Below are positions 1 through 6,382 of a DNA stretch of 14,881 nucleotides, piece after piece; the first letter of the stretch is position 1; every line of letters begins with the position of its first letter. Source of the DNA: an uncultured Fretibacterium sp. (GTDB taxonomy: Bacteria; Synergistota; Synergistia; Synergistales; Aminobacteriaceae). Both the position numbers and the translations under genes were made by a program. The notes beneath the pieces were generated by a model. The model had not been told where the DNA came from. It did no database searches and saw only the letters and a list, made by a program, of their open reading frames with translations. The stretch is from positions 1-14,881 of the forward strand of contig CALGGR010000151.1 of assembly GCA_937915755.1 (NCBI GenBank). Reading direction: 5' to 3'.

Positions 1-450
1 GAATTGGGACATCTTCCGGCAAAGTCTCAGCTTCAGGCTCAATCTCTGAGATTTCTGGCTCTGGTTCGGTCTCAGGAATTGGGACATCTTCCGGCAAAGT
101 CTCAGCTTCAGGCTCAATCTCTGAGATTTCCGGCTCTGTTTCGGTCTCAGGAATTGGGACATCTTCCGGCAATGTCTCAGGTTCAGGCTCAATCTCTGAG
201 ATTTCCGGCTCTGTTTCGGTCTCAAGAATTGGCGCATCTTCCGGCAAGCTCTCAACTTCAGGCTCAATCTCTGTGATTGCCGGTTCTGTATCGGTCTCTG
301 GGATTGGCGCGTCTTCCGTCAAGGTCTCAGGTTCAGGCTCAACCTCTGTGATTTCTGACTCAGCTTCGGCCTCAAGGATCGGCGACGTTCCCGGCATGGT
401 AACAAGCTCTGGCTCTGAGATTGTTGGTACTGTCTCAGTCTCAGTTTCAG
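1..450 (-). repeat. 75-bp in-frame tandem repeat, six copies, acidic Pro/Glu-rich
   Basis: Units begin at 1, 76, 151, 226, 301 and 376, an exact 75-base period that keeps the minus-strand frame and encodes a 25-residue unit of the type EISEIEPEAETLPEDVPIPE plus ETE(P/T)EP. Copies 1 and 2 differ at only two positions and copies 2 and 3 at three. Copies 4 to 6 are progressively more diverged. The newest copies therefore lie at the C-terminal side, as expected for recent expansion. The array continues past the left edge. Confidence 0.95.
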
Positions 451-805
451 GCACCTCAAGCCCAAAGGTCTCAGCGACAGGGAGAGACTTTTTCTTCAGG
501 GCTTTAAGATATTCGTCAGTGATAATTTCCGGATTATCCTCAAGGACTTTCGTTCCCGCATTCGTTATCATGTAGGTGTTGCCTGAAGGATTGTAGATTA
601 ACCCGTTCTTCCTGAGGTCAGCTTTTGCATAGTTGATCCTGCTCTTGAGAGTATTTTTGTCGCCCGATGAAAGGTTATTGAGATTTATGCTGAAATATTC
701 CGCTATGAGTTCAAGGATTTCACTGTTTATGAAATTATGTGGAGCCTCACCTCTGAATGCCTCAAGCAATGGTTTTCGTATCTCTTGAGTACCGGGCATT
801 GGCAT
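1..805 (-). CDS. Mrr N-terminal winged-helix protein with acidic 25-residue repeats (partial, C-terminus beyond left edge)
   Basis: This frame is open from an ATG at 805 to the window edge, giving 268 codons without a stop. An AGGTG ribosome site (814-818) lies 8 bases before the start. Residues 1 to about 90 look like the Mrr N-terminal winged-helix domain (Mrr_N), with a start such as PGTQEIRKPLLEAF, an internal RINYAKADLRKNGLI stretch and a YMITNAGTKVL end. This domain normally precedes a nuclease domain in Mrr-like type IV restriction enzymes and related proteins, where it is thought to bind DNA. From about residue 115 onward the protein is a Pro/Glu/Thr-rich acidic tail built from 25-residue units, which continues off the edge. 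Whether a nuclease domain follows cannot be seen. The gene is divergent from the deacetylase gene. The plus-strand frames over the repeats are shadows. The winged-helix call is fairly sure; a restriction role is inference. Confidence 0.8.
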   Translation of the reverse strand, partial: MPMPGTQEIRKPLLEAFRGEAPHNFINSEILELIAEYFSINLNNLSSGDKNTLKSRINYAKADLRKNGLIYNPSGNTYMITNAGTKVLEDNPEIITDEYLKALKKKSLPVAETFGLEVPETETETVPTISEPELVTMPGTSPILEAEAESEITEVEPEPETLTEDAPIPETDTEPAITEIEPEVESLPEDAPILETETEPEISEIEPEPETLPEDVPIPETETEPEISEIEPEAETLPEDVPIPETEPEPEISEIEPEAETLPEDVPI

Positions 806-850
806 AATTTTTTCACCTCGTAAATGATTATGAATTGTGATTTTGAAAGA

Positions 851-856
851 ATTATA
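851..856 (-). promoter_or_regulatory. Possible -10 box for the Mrr_N gene
   Basis: The minus strand reads TATAAT at 856-851, about 45 bases before the ATG at 805. No good -35 hexamer is visible at the right distance, so this rests on the -10 match alone. Confidence 0.3.
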
Positions 857-887
857 CTTCATAACTTCGTTTTTCGGTGCAGAGAGC

Positions 888-893
888 TATAAT
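888..893 (+). promoter_or_regulatory. Possible -10 box for the deacetylase gene
   Basis: A perfect TATAAT lies 36 bases before the ATG at 930. No convincing -35 hexamer is present. If used, transcription would start near 900, which would put the upstream in-frame ATG at 837 outside the message and supports the start at 930. Confidence 0.4.
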
Positions 894-929
894 ATTTCAC
901 ACTCTCATAACAAAAAGGAGATAATCGTC

Positions 930-1871
930 ATGAAGAAAGCAGGAATATTCGCGTTCTTATTCCTCGTAATATCATCAGCATCATCAGCGAATGAGAAGTG
1001 GGAAATAACGAGCCTCGATTTACGCCGGGCAGTCCCGAACAATTCCGCCCCTCCCGAAAGATTATCACCGATTCACAAATTAGCCCCCCTTAGCAAAGAC
1101 GAGGGTGTCATACGACGCGTGAAACTTCCTGAAGGCGTCAAGGCTGTAGCGTTTACTTTCGACATGTGCGAGCTTGACACAACGACAACAGGCTGCGACA
1201 TGGCCGTGATGTCATTCCTTCGTGAGCGCGGAATCCCTGCAACTCTTTTCATGGGCGGAAAATGGATGAGGACTCATTCCCAGCGTGTCAAGGAAATTAT
1301 GTCGGAAGGTGAGCTTTTCGAGATAGGCAATCATAATTGGAGCCATGGGAACTGTGCGCTATTGTCGGAAGAAGGACTCAGAGCGCAAGTTTTGTGGACT
1401 CAGGCGGAGTATGAATTACTTCGTGAGGAGGCGGGGGCTGATGACATTCCTGAAGTTCCGGGACTTTTCAGGCTTCCTTACGGCCGTAATAATGAGCGTT
1501 CACTGAAGACACTCGCGGGGCTTGGAATGCGTGTGATCCAATGGGACGTTGCGGCTGAAGCGGGCGACAACTCGAACCCAAAGCGTGCGAGACGTTCGGC
1601 AAAAATTGTCGCGGGAATGACCAGGCCGGGAAGCATACTGCTCTTTCACGCGAACCTTGTCCCTAAAGGCACGGTGAATCTTCTTCGTGAAGTTATTGAT
1701 ATTCTTGAGGGTGAGGGCTACGAGTTCGTGAAGGTCAGCGAGCTTTTGAAGATGGGAGAGCCTGAAACTGTCAGGGACGGATATTTTTCTAGGCCTAAGG
1801 ATAATTACGCGCTAGATAAGAAATTTGGGGCTGACGGTACGGGTAGGAGGAGGCGTTTTACGGGGCAATAG
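930..1871 (+). CDS. Secreted polysaccharide deacetylase (NodB fold, TFDxCE subtype)
   Basis: This 313-residue protein probably removes N-acetyl groups from a cell-wall or exported polysaccharide. Residues 1-20 form a signal peptide (MKKAGIFAFLFLVISSASSA). The NodB motifs follow in order: TFD at 76-78, a metal-binding HNWSH (HxxxH) at 135-139, RLPYG at 181-185, Asp206 in the QWD motif, and LLFH with His240 near the end. Motif 1 reads TFDMCE rather than the usual TFDD, so the second Asp, normally a metal ligand, is replaced. I recall a subfamily with this TFDxCE pattern, so this is probably not decay. The frame opens at 837, but the start at 930 has an AAAGGAG site nine bases upstream and begins exactly at the signal peptide. 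The gene is monocistronic and converges on the pseudogene to its right. The substrate is unknown. Confidence 0.85.
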   Translation: MKKAGIFAFLFLVISSASSANEKWEITSLDLRRAVPNNSAPPERLSPIHKLAPLSKDEGVIRRVKLPEGVKAVAFTFDMCELDTTTTGCDMAVMSFLRERGIPATLFMGGKWMRTHSQRVKEIMSEGELFEIGNHNWSHGNCALLSEEGLRAQVLWTQAEYELLREEAGADDIPEVPGLFRLPYGRNNERSLKTLAGLGMRVIQWDVAAEAGDNSNPKRARRSAKIVAGMTRPGSILLFHANLVPKGTVNLLREVIDILEGEGYEFVKVSELLKMGEPETVRDGYFSRPKDNYALDKKFGADGTGRRRRFTGQ

Positions 1872-1889
1872 AATGATGTGGAAAGAGGG

Positions 1890-2340
1890 AGGCAGGAAGT
1901 GATTGCGTACCCTGACACAGCACTTTTGACCGTTTGCAAGTCGGTATCATCGAAGTCATTGGCCTTGTTAACCGGCTTGAACATTCCGTTGTATTTGCTG
2001 CCGTAAAGCATCCAGCTTTTTGACTCCGCGAGATATTCAAGCGCATAATGCCCGTAGTCCGCGATTGCCTCAACCGCATTTAGTATAGGCTGGGTAATCT
2101 GCTGATACCTTCTCGAAGTCGCTGATGTATTGCTGTACTTGAGTATGTCTTTTTCTGAAGGGTATTGCCTGATGAGTCGTATAGTGTGGCTGTGATTGTG
2201 TTCGCTATTTCAGGGGCAGCAACGTAGCACGTGAACTTGTATTCTTCCTCCCCGAATGATAAATTCAGCCCCGAAAAATACATTTCACGAAAAATAATCA
2301 ACGTTCGCGCAGAAAACTCCGAACGCTGATTTTCTTCCAA
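1890..2340 (-). pseudogene. Decayed fragment of a surface-protein domain (frameshifted, internally deleted)
   Basis: Three minus-strand frames read in succession give one recognisable domain. Frame one carries FSGLNLSFGEE joined abruptly to EYKFTCYVAAPEIANTITA and ends near KTYS. An extra A near 2139-2140 shifts into VQQYISDFEKVSADYPAYT. A second shift near 2079-2081 leads to NAVEAIADYGHYALEYLAE and then DLQTVKSAVSGYA, after which similarity stops near 1900. From recall, this order of segments (EIA..ITATLYD, then QYI..F, then ADYGHYA, then a short tail) is typical of a domain found in large secreted repeat proteins of gut Synergistota and Clostridia. The join after SFGEE suggests an internal deletion as well. 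No signal peptide or sound start remains. It lies downstream of the thioesterase gene on the same strand. The pseudogene call is strong; the exact parent family is from memory. Confidence 0.7.
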
Positions 2341-2359
2341 TGATGAGCCGCGAATCTCT

Positions 2360-2806
2360 CTAACTCGCCGAAGTACTTTTCTCCTGCGACTCTGCTCCCC
2401 TGTCTACCATGTTGAAGAAGACAAATTTGAAGCGGCAAAGGTCGTCCCCTTTCTCGTTCACTATGTCAGCGTCAATGTAGAATATCCTTCTTCCTGCTTT
2501 CCTCACTTTTGCGGTGCAGATTAGCTTCTGTGCATTACGTGAGCCTCTGAGGTAGTCTACATGTCCGTTGACCGTTACGCCGTAGCCTCCCGCGCTTATG
2601 AAGGCAACGCCGGCCGTGTCGTCAGCCATCGTGAAGAGAACGCCCCCGTAAGGTATCCCGTATGGGTTGAAATGGTACTCCTGAAGCTCAAGCTCACTCA
2701 CTGCGATTCCATCCTCGACCTTCACAAACTGGAAGCCCGTTTTGCACTCGACATCATTCCTCAGCGTCTCTAATGCCTCGCGGTTAATCTTTATTTCTTC
2801 TGCCAT
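2360..2806 (-). CDS. PaaI-like hotdog-fold thioesterase
   Basis: This 148-residue protein fits the size of the PaaI/YdiI hotdog thioesterases, which hydrolyse acyl-CoA thioesters in the cytoplasm. The signature is HFNPYGIPYGGVLFTMAD at residues 45-62, comparable to the family pattern HxNxxGxxHGG..xxxD. The second His of that pattern is Tyr here. A central helix after the motif and the strands VNGHVDYL and ICTAKVRKAGRR complete the fold. The frame extends to an ATG at 2869, but the extra 21 residues look unrelated to the family. I prefer the ATG at 2806, which has an AAGGA site with a rather long 12-base spacer. An ATG at 2818 is possible but too close to that site. The C-terminal tail (RGAESQEKSTSAS) is low complexity. 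The acyl substrate cannot be told. Confidence 0.8.
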   Translation of the reverse strand: MAEEIKINREALETLRNDVECKTGFQFVKVEDGIAVSELELQEYHFNPYGIPYGGVLFTMADDTAGVAFISAGGYGVTVNGHVDYLRGSRNAQKLICTAKVRKAGRRIFYIDADIVNEKGDDLCRFKFVFFNMVDRGAESQEKSTSAS

Positions 2807-2944
2807 TAGTGATAACATTCCTTTCCGCTTTGAAATATATGATTCACGTTCTACTGTTGCTGTGAACATTCATTGCATGGAAAATTTTTGCGGGACTGGA
2901 GCATATTCAGAACCAGTTTTCAGAAAGAAATTATACAGCCATAT

Positions 2945-2973
2945 TTGACAAAATAATAATTTCCCTGTAAAAT
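2945..2973 (+). promoter_or_regulatory. Strong sigma-70-type promoter for glutamate dehydrogenase
   Basis: A perfect -35 TTGACA (2945-2950) and a -10 TAAAAT (2968-2973) are separated by exactly 17 bases in an AT-rich stretch. Transcription would start near 2980, leaving a leader of about 45 bases before the ATG at 3025. Confidence 0.85.
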
Positions 2974-3024
2974 TCCCGCCCGTAAGAAAATTGCAAATAT
3001 ACAGAATATTTTGAAGGTGTTACA

Positions 3025-4317
3025 ATGGTTGACGAAAACGGAAGAAGAATAGGCAACAATCTCATTCTCAATACAGCGTTGAGGGATTTCTACGCGGCGG
3101 CAGATGCAATGCACCTCAGCGAGGGCCTCATTCAGATCCTCAGCTACCCGGAGAGAAGAGTCGACGTGTCAGTTCCCGTTACGCTCGATGATGGAAGCGT
3201 GAAAGTGTTTCAGGGCTTCAGGGTACAGCACTCGACAGCGTTAGGGCCGTCAAAGGGCGGTATCCGTTACGCAATGGACGTAAGCGGCCAGGAATGCGAA
3301 GGACTCGCAATGCTCATGACGTGGAAGTGTTCGCTTGCTGGTATACCTTACGGCGGAGGCAAGGGCGGGATCTGCTGCGACCCCACTCACATGTCCCGCA
3401 ATGAGAAGGAGAGAATGTCCCGTACCTTCGGCGCAAGAATCGCTCCCATCATCGGAAGATGGTCAGACGTTCCCGCACCCGATATGTACACGGGCGGTCA
3501 GGAAATGGTCTGGATCATGGACACGATCTGCAAGATGCTCGGACACTTTGAGCCTGCAATGCTCACAGGTAAGCCCATCGACTACTGGGGAGCACCCGGA
3601 AGGACTGAGGCAACAGGGCGCGGACTTGCTCAGTGCGTTTTCGAGATGCTGAGGATTAAGGGACTTGACCCCACAAAGATGAGAGCAGCAGTTCAGGGCT
3701 TTGGTAACGTCGGAAGCTACGCGGCGAAAATCATGAACGAGGCCGGAATTAAGATCGTGGCCATCAGCGACACAACAGGCGCGTACTACAATCCCAACGG
3801 TATCAACATCAGCAAGGCTTTCGAGTACATGAACACGGATCCCGGACAGAGAGGACGCAAGCTGACAGGGTTCGAGAAGGAAGGCTGTGAAAAACTTCCA
3901 GGCGATGAGATTATTGGGGTTGACTGCGATATATTCTGCCCATGCGCGGCTCAGGGCGTACTCAATCAGGACACAGCCGGAAAGCTCAAGGCAAAGTACG
4001 TATTCGAGGGCGCGAACTCACCCACTACTCCAGAGGGCGAAGTGATACTCAATGACAAGGGCGTAATCGTTGTCCCTGACTTCTTGGCGAACGCGGGCGG
4101 CGTTATCGGATCATACTTTGAGTGGGCGCAGAACCTTCAGGGATTCACGTGGACTGAAGACGAGTACAACCAGAGGCTCGTCAAGCTCATGAAGGATAAC
4201 TTCTGCAAGGTCTGGGATTTTGCGGAGGACAAGAAGGTAACGATGAGGCGTTCGGCATACATGGCCGCGATTAAGAGAGTCGCTGACATCGTCGAACTCA
4301 GGGGCGTATATCTGTAG
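3025..4317 (+). CDS. gdhA: Glutamate dehydrogenase (Glu/Leu/Phe/Val dehydrogenase family)
   Basis: This enzyme interconverts glutamate with 2-oxoglutarate and ammonia in the cytoplasm. In amino-acid-fermenting anaerobes it usually works in the catabolic, NAD-linked direction. The 430 residues match the usual length of the hexameric enzyme. Visible motifs include KGGIRY with Lys77, the TWKCSL Lys101, the active-site loop YGGGKGGI with Lys113, and PAPDM with Asp153. The dinucleotide-binding turn QGFGNVGSYAA is at 224-234, followed by the late motif NSPTTPEG. The start has a GAAGGTG site (3013-3019) five bases upstream. The gene is monocistronic, with its own strong promoter and a terminator behind it. 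Cofactor choice is not settled by the sequence; the NAD preference is inference. Leucine or phenylalanine dehydrogenase is less likely given the length and the PAPDM context. Confidence 0.93.
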   Translation: MVDENGRRIGNNLILNTALRDFYAAADAMHLSEGLIQILSYPERRVDVSVPVTLDDGSVKVFQGFRVQHSTALGPSKGGIRYAMDVSGQECEGLAMLMTWKCSLAGIPYGGGKGGICCDPTHMSRNEKERMSRTFGARIAPIIGRWSDVPAPDMYTGGQEMVWIMDTICKMLGHFEPAMLTGKPIDYWGAPGRTEATGRGLAQCVFEMLRIKGLDPTKMRAAVQGFGNVGSYAAKIMNEAGIKIVAISDTTGAYYNPNGINISKAFEYMNTDPGQRGRKLTGFEKEGCEKLPGDEIIGVDCDIFCPCAAQGVLNQDTAGKLKAKYVFEGANSPTTPEGEVILNDKGVIVVPDFLANAGGVIGSYFEWAQNLQGFTWTEDEYNQRLVKLMKDNFCKVWDFAEDKKVTMRRSAYMAAIKRVADIVELRGVYL

Positions 4318-4347
4318 ACACCAACACGAAAAGATATATTCACACGC

Positions 4348-4380
4348 AAAAAGCCTTCCTCTCGAAAAGGAGGGCTTTTT
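4348..4380. terminator. Bidirectional intrinsic terminator between gdhA and dapF
   Basis: The arms AAAAAGCCTTCCT (4348-4360) and AGGAGGGCTTTTT (4368-4380) pair along 13 positions with a single G-U wobble and enclose the loop CTCGAAA. The A-run on the left and T-run on the right let it end transcripts from both convergent genes. Confidence 0.9.
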
Positions 4381-4389
4381 AATTTCCGC

Positions 4390-5226
4390 TTACTCCTGAT
4401 ACTCTCCCGTGAAGACCTCAACAGCAGGCCCGGTCATCCAGCAAGTATCATCATCGTCAACATGAATCACCAAGTCCCCGCCTCTCAGGTGAACCATAAC
4501 ATCAGCGTTTCTGTCCAGCCTCCCGGAAACTACCCCAGCAAAGACGCTCGCAGTTGTCCCGGTTCCGCAGGCCATAGTCTCGCCCGAACCTCGCTCATAA
4601 ACGCGCATTTTGATTTCCCTGCGTGATATTACGTCGATGAACTCGGAGTTTACGCGCTTGGGAAAATATTCGTGCTTCTCGAAGTAATCACCCTCAGCCG
4701 CAAATTTCGAGTCCGGCCATGAATGAATGTCCCCGATTATCGGATTCTCGTCAATGAAATATACAGCGTGGTCGTTGCCGACGTTGATACCGATGTACTT
4801 CAACGCCATTCCGTGAACGTTGATGTCTCTGGGAATTGTGGTTGTTGCCGTACCCTTGCCCATGTTCACGCGGACTGATGAGACTTTGCCGTCTTCAACA
4901 GTGAGATAAAGCGTCCTCATTCCAACGGGCGTATCAATCGTAAGCTCCCGCCTGTCCTGTGGAATAATCCCGTGTTCGTAGACGTATTTCGCAACGCAAC
5001 GTATACCGTTCCCGCACATTGTGTCAGATGAGCCGTCGGAATTGTAGAGCTGCATGAAAGCGTCGGCATTCGGCGTGGGAAGTATCAGAATCAATCCGTC
5101 AGCACCGATTCCCTTGTGGCGGTCTGAGATTTTGATTGAGAGATTCGCGGGGTCGTTTACGCTTTCCTCGAAGCAGTTGACGTAGACGTAATCATTCCCG
5201 CAGCCGTGCATTTTCGTGAACTTCAT
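4390..5226 (-). CDS. dapF: Diaminopimelate epimerase
   Basis: DapF converts LL- to meso-diaminopimelate, the last shared step before lysine and the cross-linking residue of peptidoglycan. The 278-residue length is typical. The N-terminus MKFTKMHGCGNDYVYVN is characteristic. The two catalytic cysteines sit in their conserved settings: Cys71 in TMCGNGIRC and Cys220 in MACGTGTTA. GADGLI and ERGSGET are also conserved. A GGAGG site lies eight bases before the ATG at 5226. The gene follows the helical membrane protein gene by 70 bases on the same strand, so it could be read through from that operon. Functionally it has no obvious link to it. It ends at the two-way terminator shared with gdhA. Confidence 0.97.
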   Translation of the reverse strand: MKFTKMHGCGNDYVYVNCFEESVNDPANLSIKISDRHKGIGADGLILILPTPNADAFMQLYNSDGSSDTMCGNGIRCVAKYVYEHGIIPQDRRELTIDTPVGMRTLYLTVEDGKVSSVRVNMGKGTATTTIPRDINVHGMALKYIGINVGNDHAVYFIDENPIIGDIHSWPDSKFAAEGDYFEKHEYFPKRVNSEFIDVISRREIKMRVYERGSGETMACGTGTTASVFAGVVSGRLDRNADVMVHLRGGDLVIHVDDDDTCWMTGPAVEVFTGEYQE

Positions 5227-5296
5227 GAATGTAACCTCCGTTTTGATTGATACCGCAATTCTACACCTTCTCAGTCCTCGCAGACCTCAGAATTTC

Positions 5297-6361
5297 TCAC
5301 GCAAAACCGAGCCATTTCAGCGCGGCTTTCCCGAGATTCTTAGCTGTATTAACTGCGACTTCAGCACCCTTCTTCAGAACCTCCGCAGTCTTTTTCACTA
5401 ATGCAGGTCTCTCCTTCTGTACCCAGCGGACAGCCTTATCTCCCAGTTCTTTGCCTGCCGAGAAAAGAACTACCGGCGCAAGTACCGCTGTAGTTGCCGC
5501 AACCGTAGCACCCACCACATATCCAGACAAAGCCACCCCAGCAGCATACACTGCCGATGTAGCCACAGCCGTACCCTTCAGCGCAACAGCAACACCCACA
5601 ACATTGCTTACTGCTGCACGTTCAAGCCAATTTATACCCTCTCCGACCGTCTTGGCTATAAAGCCCCCTGCAACTTTTGCCTTCTCAACTACTGTCTGCC
5701 CTATGGAAGCGCAAATACCTGCCCTGTTCTCCTTCGGAACGTCTATCAGCCCCTTCTCTGCCGCCGTATAGCTTGCTCCGGCAACGGCCGCCTTCAGCCC
5801 TAAATCATTCCCCGATTGAAGTTCCTCTTTTATGACTCTCTGAGCTTCCGGACTTCCTTCATCTGCTGATATTCCCGATGAAAGAATCGCATCGTCAGCA
5901 ACTGCTTGCCCCATTACAGAAGAATCGCAAATTTCACCGGCAATTTCTCTCGGAGTAGTCGGAACTTTGACAGATTCAGGCGATGAACCTGTGATCATCT
6001 CTGTAAGTTCTGATTTCGACTTCGAGACGGATTTACCGAGATTTGCCATGCACTCTTCTTTTTCTGATTCGGAAAGGTCTGACGTTAGAGCCTTCATTTC
6101 GTCAGCAAACCATTTCTCTTTACTCTTGCCCTGAGAGATTGCGCTTGCAAGGGATTTTGCCTTCTCCTGATGGATTGTCAGGGACATGGTTATCTCTCTG
6201 GTGATGCTGGTTATCTCTGCCGACGATTTATCCGACATATGTACTTGAAGTTCCTGCGCGAGCCAAGAGCTGACCTCCATTTTTCCCTTGTGCTGTGCGT
6301 AGCTTTCAATGTACTCACTGAACATTGACCTGATTGCGCTTTCCTTCTCCTGTGCGTTCAT
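5297..6361 (-). CDS. Unrecognised protein: helical N-terminal half, Gly/Ala-rich membrane segment and cationic C-terminal helices
   Basis: I cannot name this 354-residue protein. Residues 1 to about 125 are charged and predicted mostly helical, with blocks such as SMFSEYIESYAQHKGKMEV and SQGKSKEKWFADEMKALTS. They faintly recall the N-terminal regions of large modular proteins from gut Synergistota, which I remember only loosely. Residues about 125-250 form a less hydrophobic middle part. Residues about 254-303 are strongly Gly/Ala/Val-rich and hydrophobic, enough for two membrane passes, with small-residue spacing of the glycine-zipper kind. Residues 306-350 form cationic amphipathic helices ending in LGKAALKWLGFA. 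No signal peptide is seen. The gene starts 21 bases after the AAA+ ATPase gene, with a weak AAAGGG site. The context suggests that the ATPase acts on or controls it. A pore-forming or membrane-perturbing role is speculation. Confidence 0.75.
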   Translation of the reverse strand: MNAQEKESAIRSMFSEYIESYAQHKGKMEVSSWLAQELQVHMSDKSSAEITSITREITMSLTIHQEKAKSLASAISQGKSKEKWFADEMKALTSDLSESEKEECMANLGKSVSKSKSELTEMITGSSPESVKVPTTPREIAGEICDSSVMGQAVADDAILSSGISADEGSPEAQRVIKEELQSGNDLGLKAAVAGASYTAAEKGLIDVPKENRAGICASIGQTVVEKAKVAGGFIAKTVGEGINWLERAAVSNVVGVAVALKGTAVATSAVYAAGVALSGYVVGATVAATTAVLAPVVLFSAGKELGDKAVRWVQKERPALVKKTAEVLKKGAEVAVNTAKNLGKAALKWLGFA

Positions 6362-6382
6362 GCTTATATCGCCCTTTATTCA

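Noticed and set aside
1..450. Regular repeats as a possible CRISPR array
   Set aside because: The units are contiguous with no unique spacers, are in frame and code for a protein.
4..575. Open plus-strand frames with Ser/Gln-rich repetitive products over the 75-bp repeats
   Set aside because: They mirror the minus-strand repeat, have no ribosome site, and the minus frame runs through both into a recognisable winged-helix domain.
837..929. Longer deacetylase starting at 837
   Set aside because: It would add 31 residues before a clean signal peptide, lies upstream of the likely transcript start, and lacks a ribosome site.
2930..2935. TATAAT on the minus strand as the thioesterase promoter
   Set aside because: No -35 hexamer lies at a workable distance; the TTGTCA nearby is only 10 bases away and belongs to the opposite promoter.
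2920..3114. Minus-strand frame across the gdhA promoter and start
   Set aside because: Its product has no protein-like features, and it overlaps a strong promoter and ribosome site for the opposite strand.
3335..3652. A 105-codon plus frame inside the glutamate dehydrogenase gene
   Set aside because: It is out of frame within a fully conserved enzyme, with no supporting start signal.
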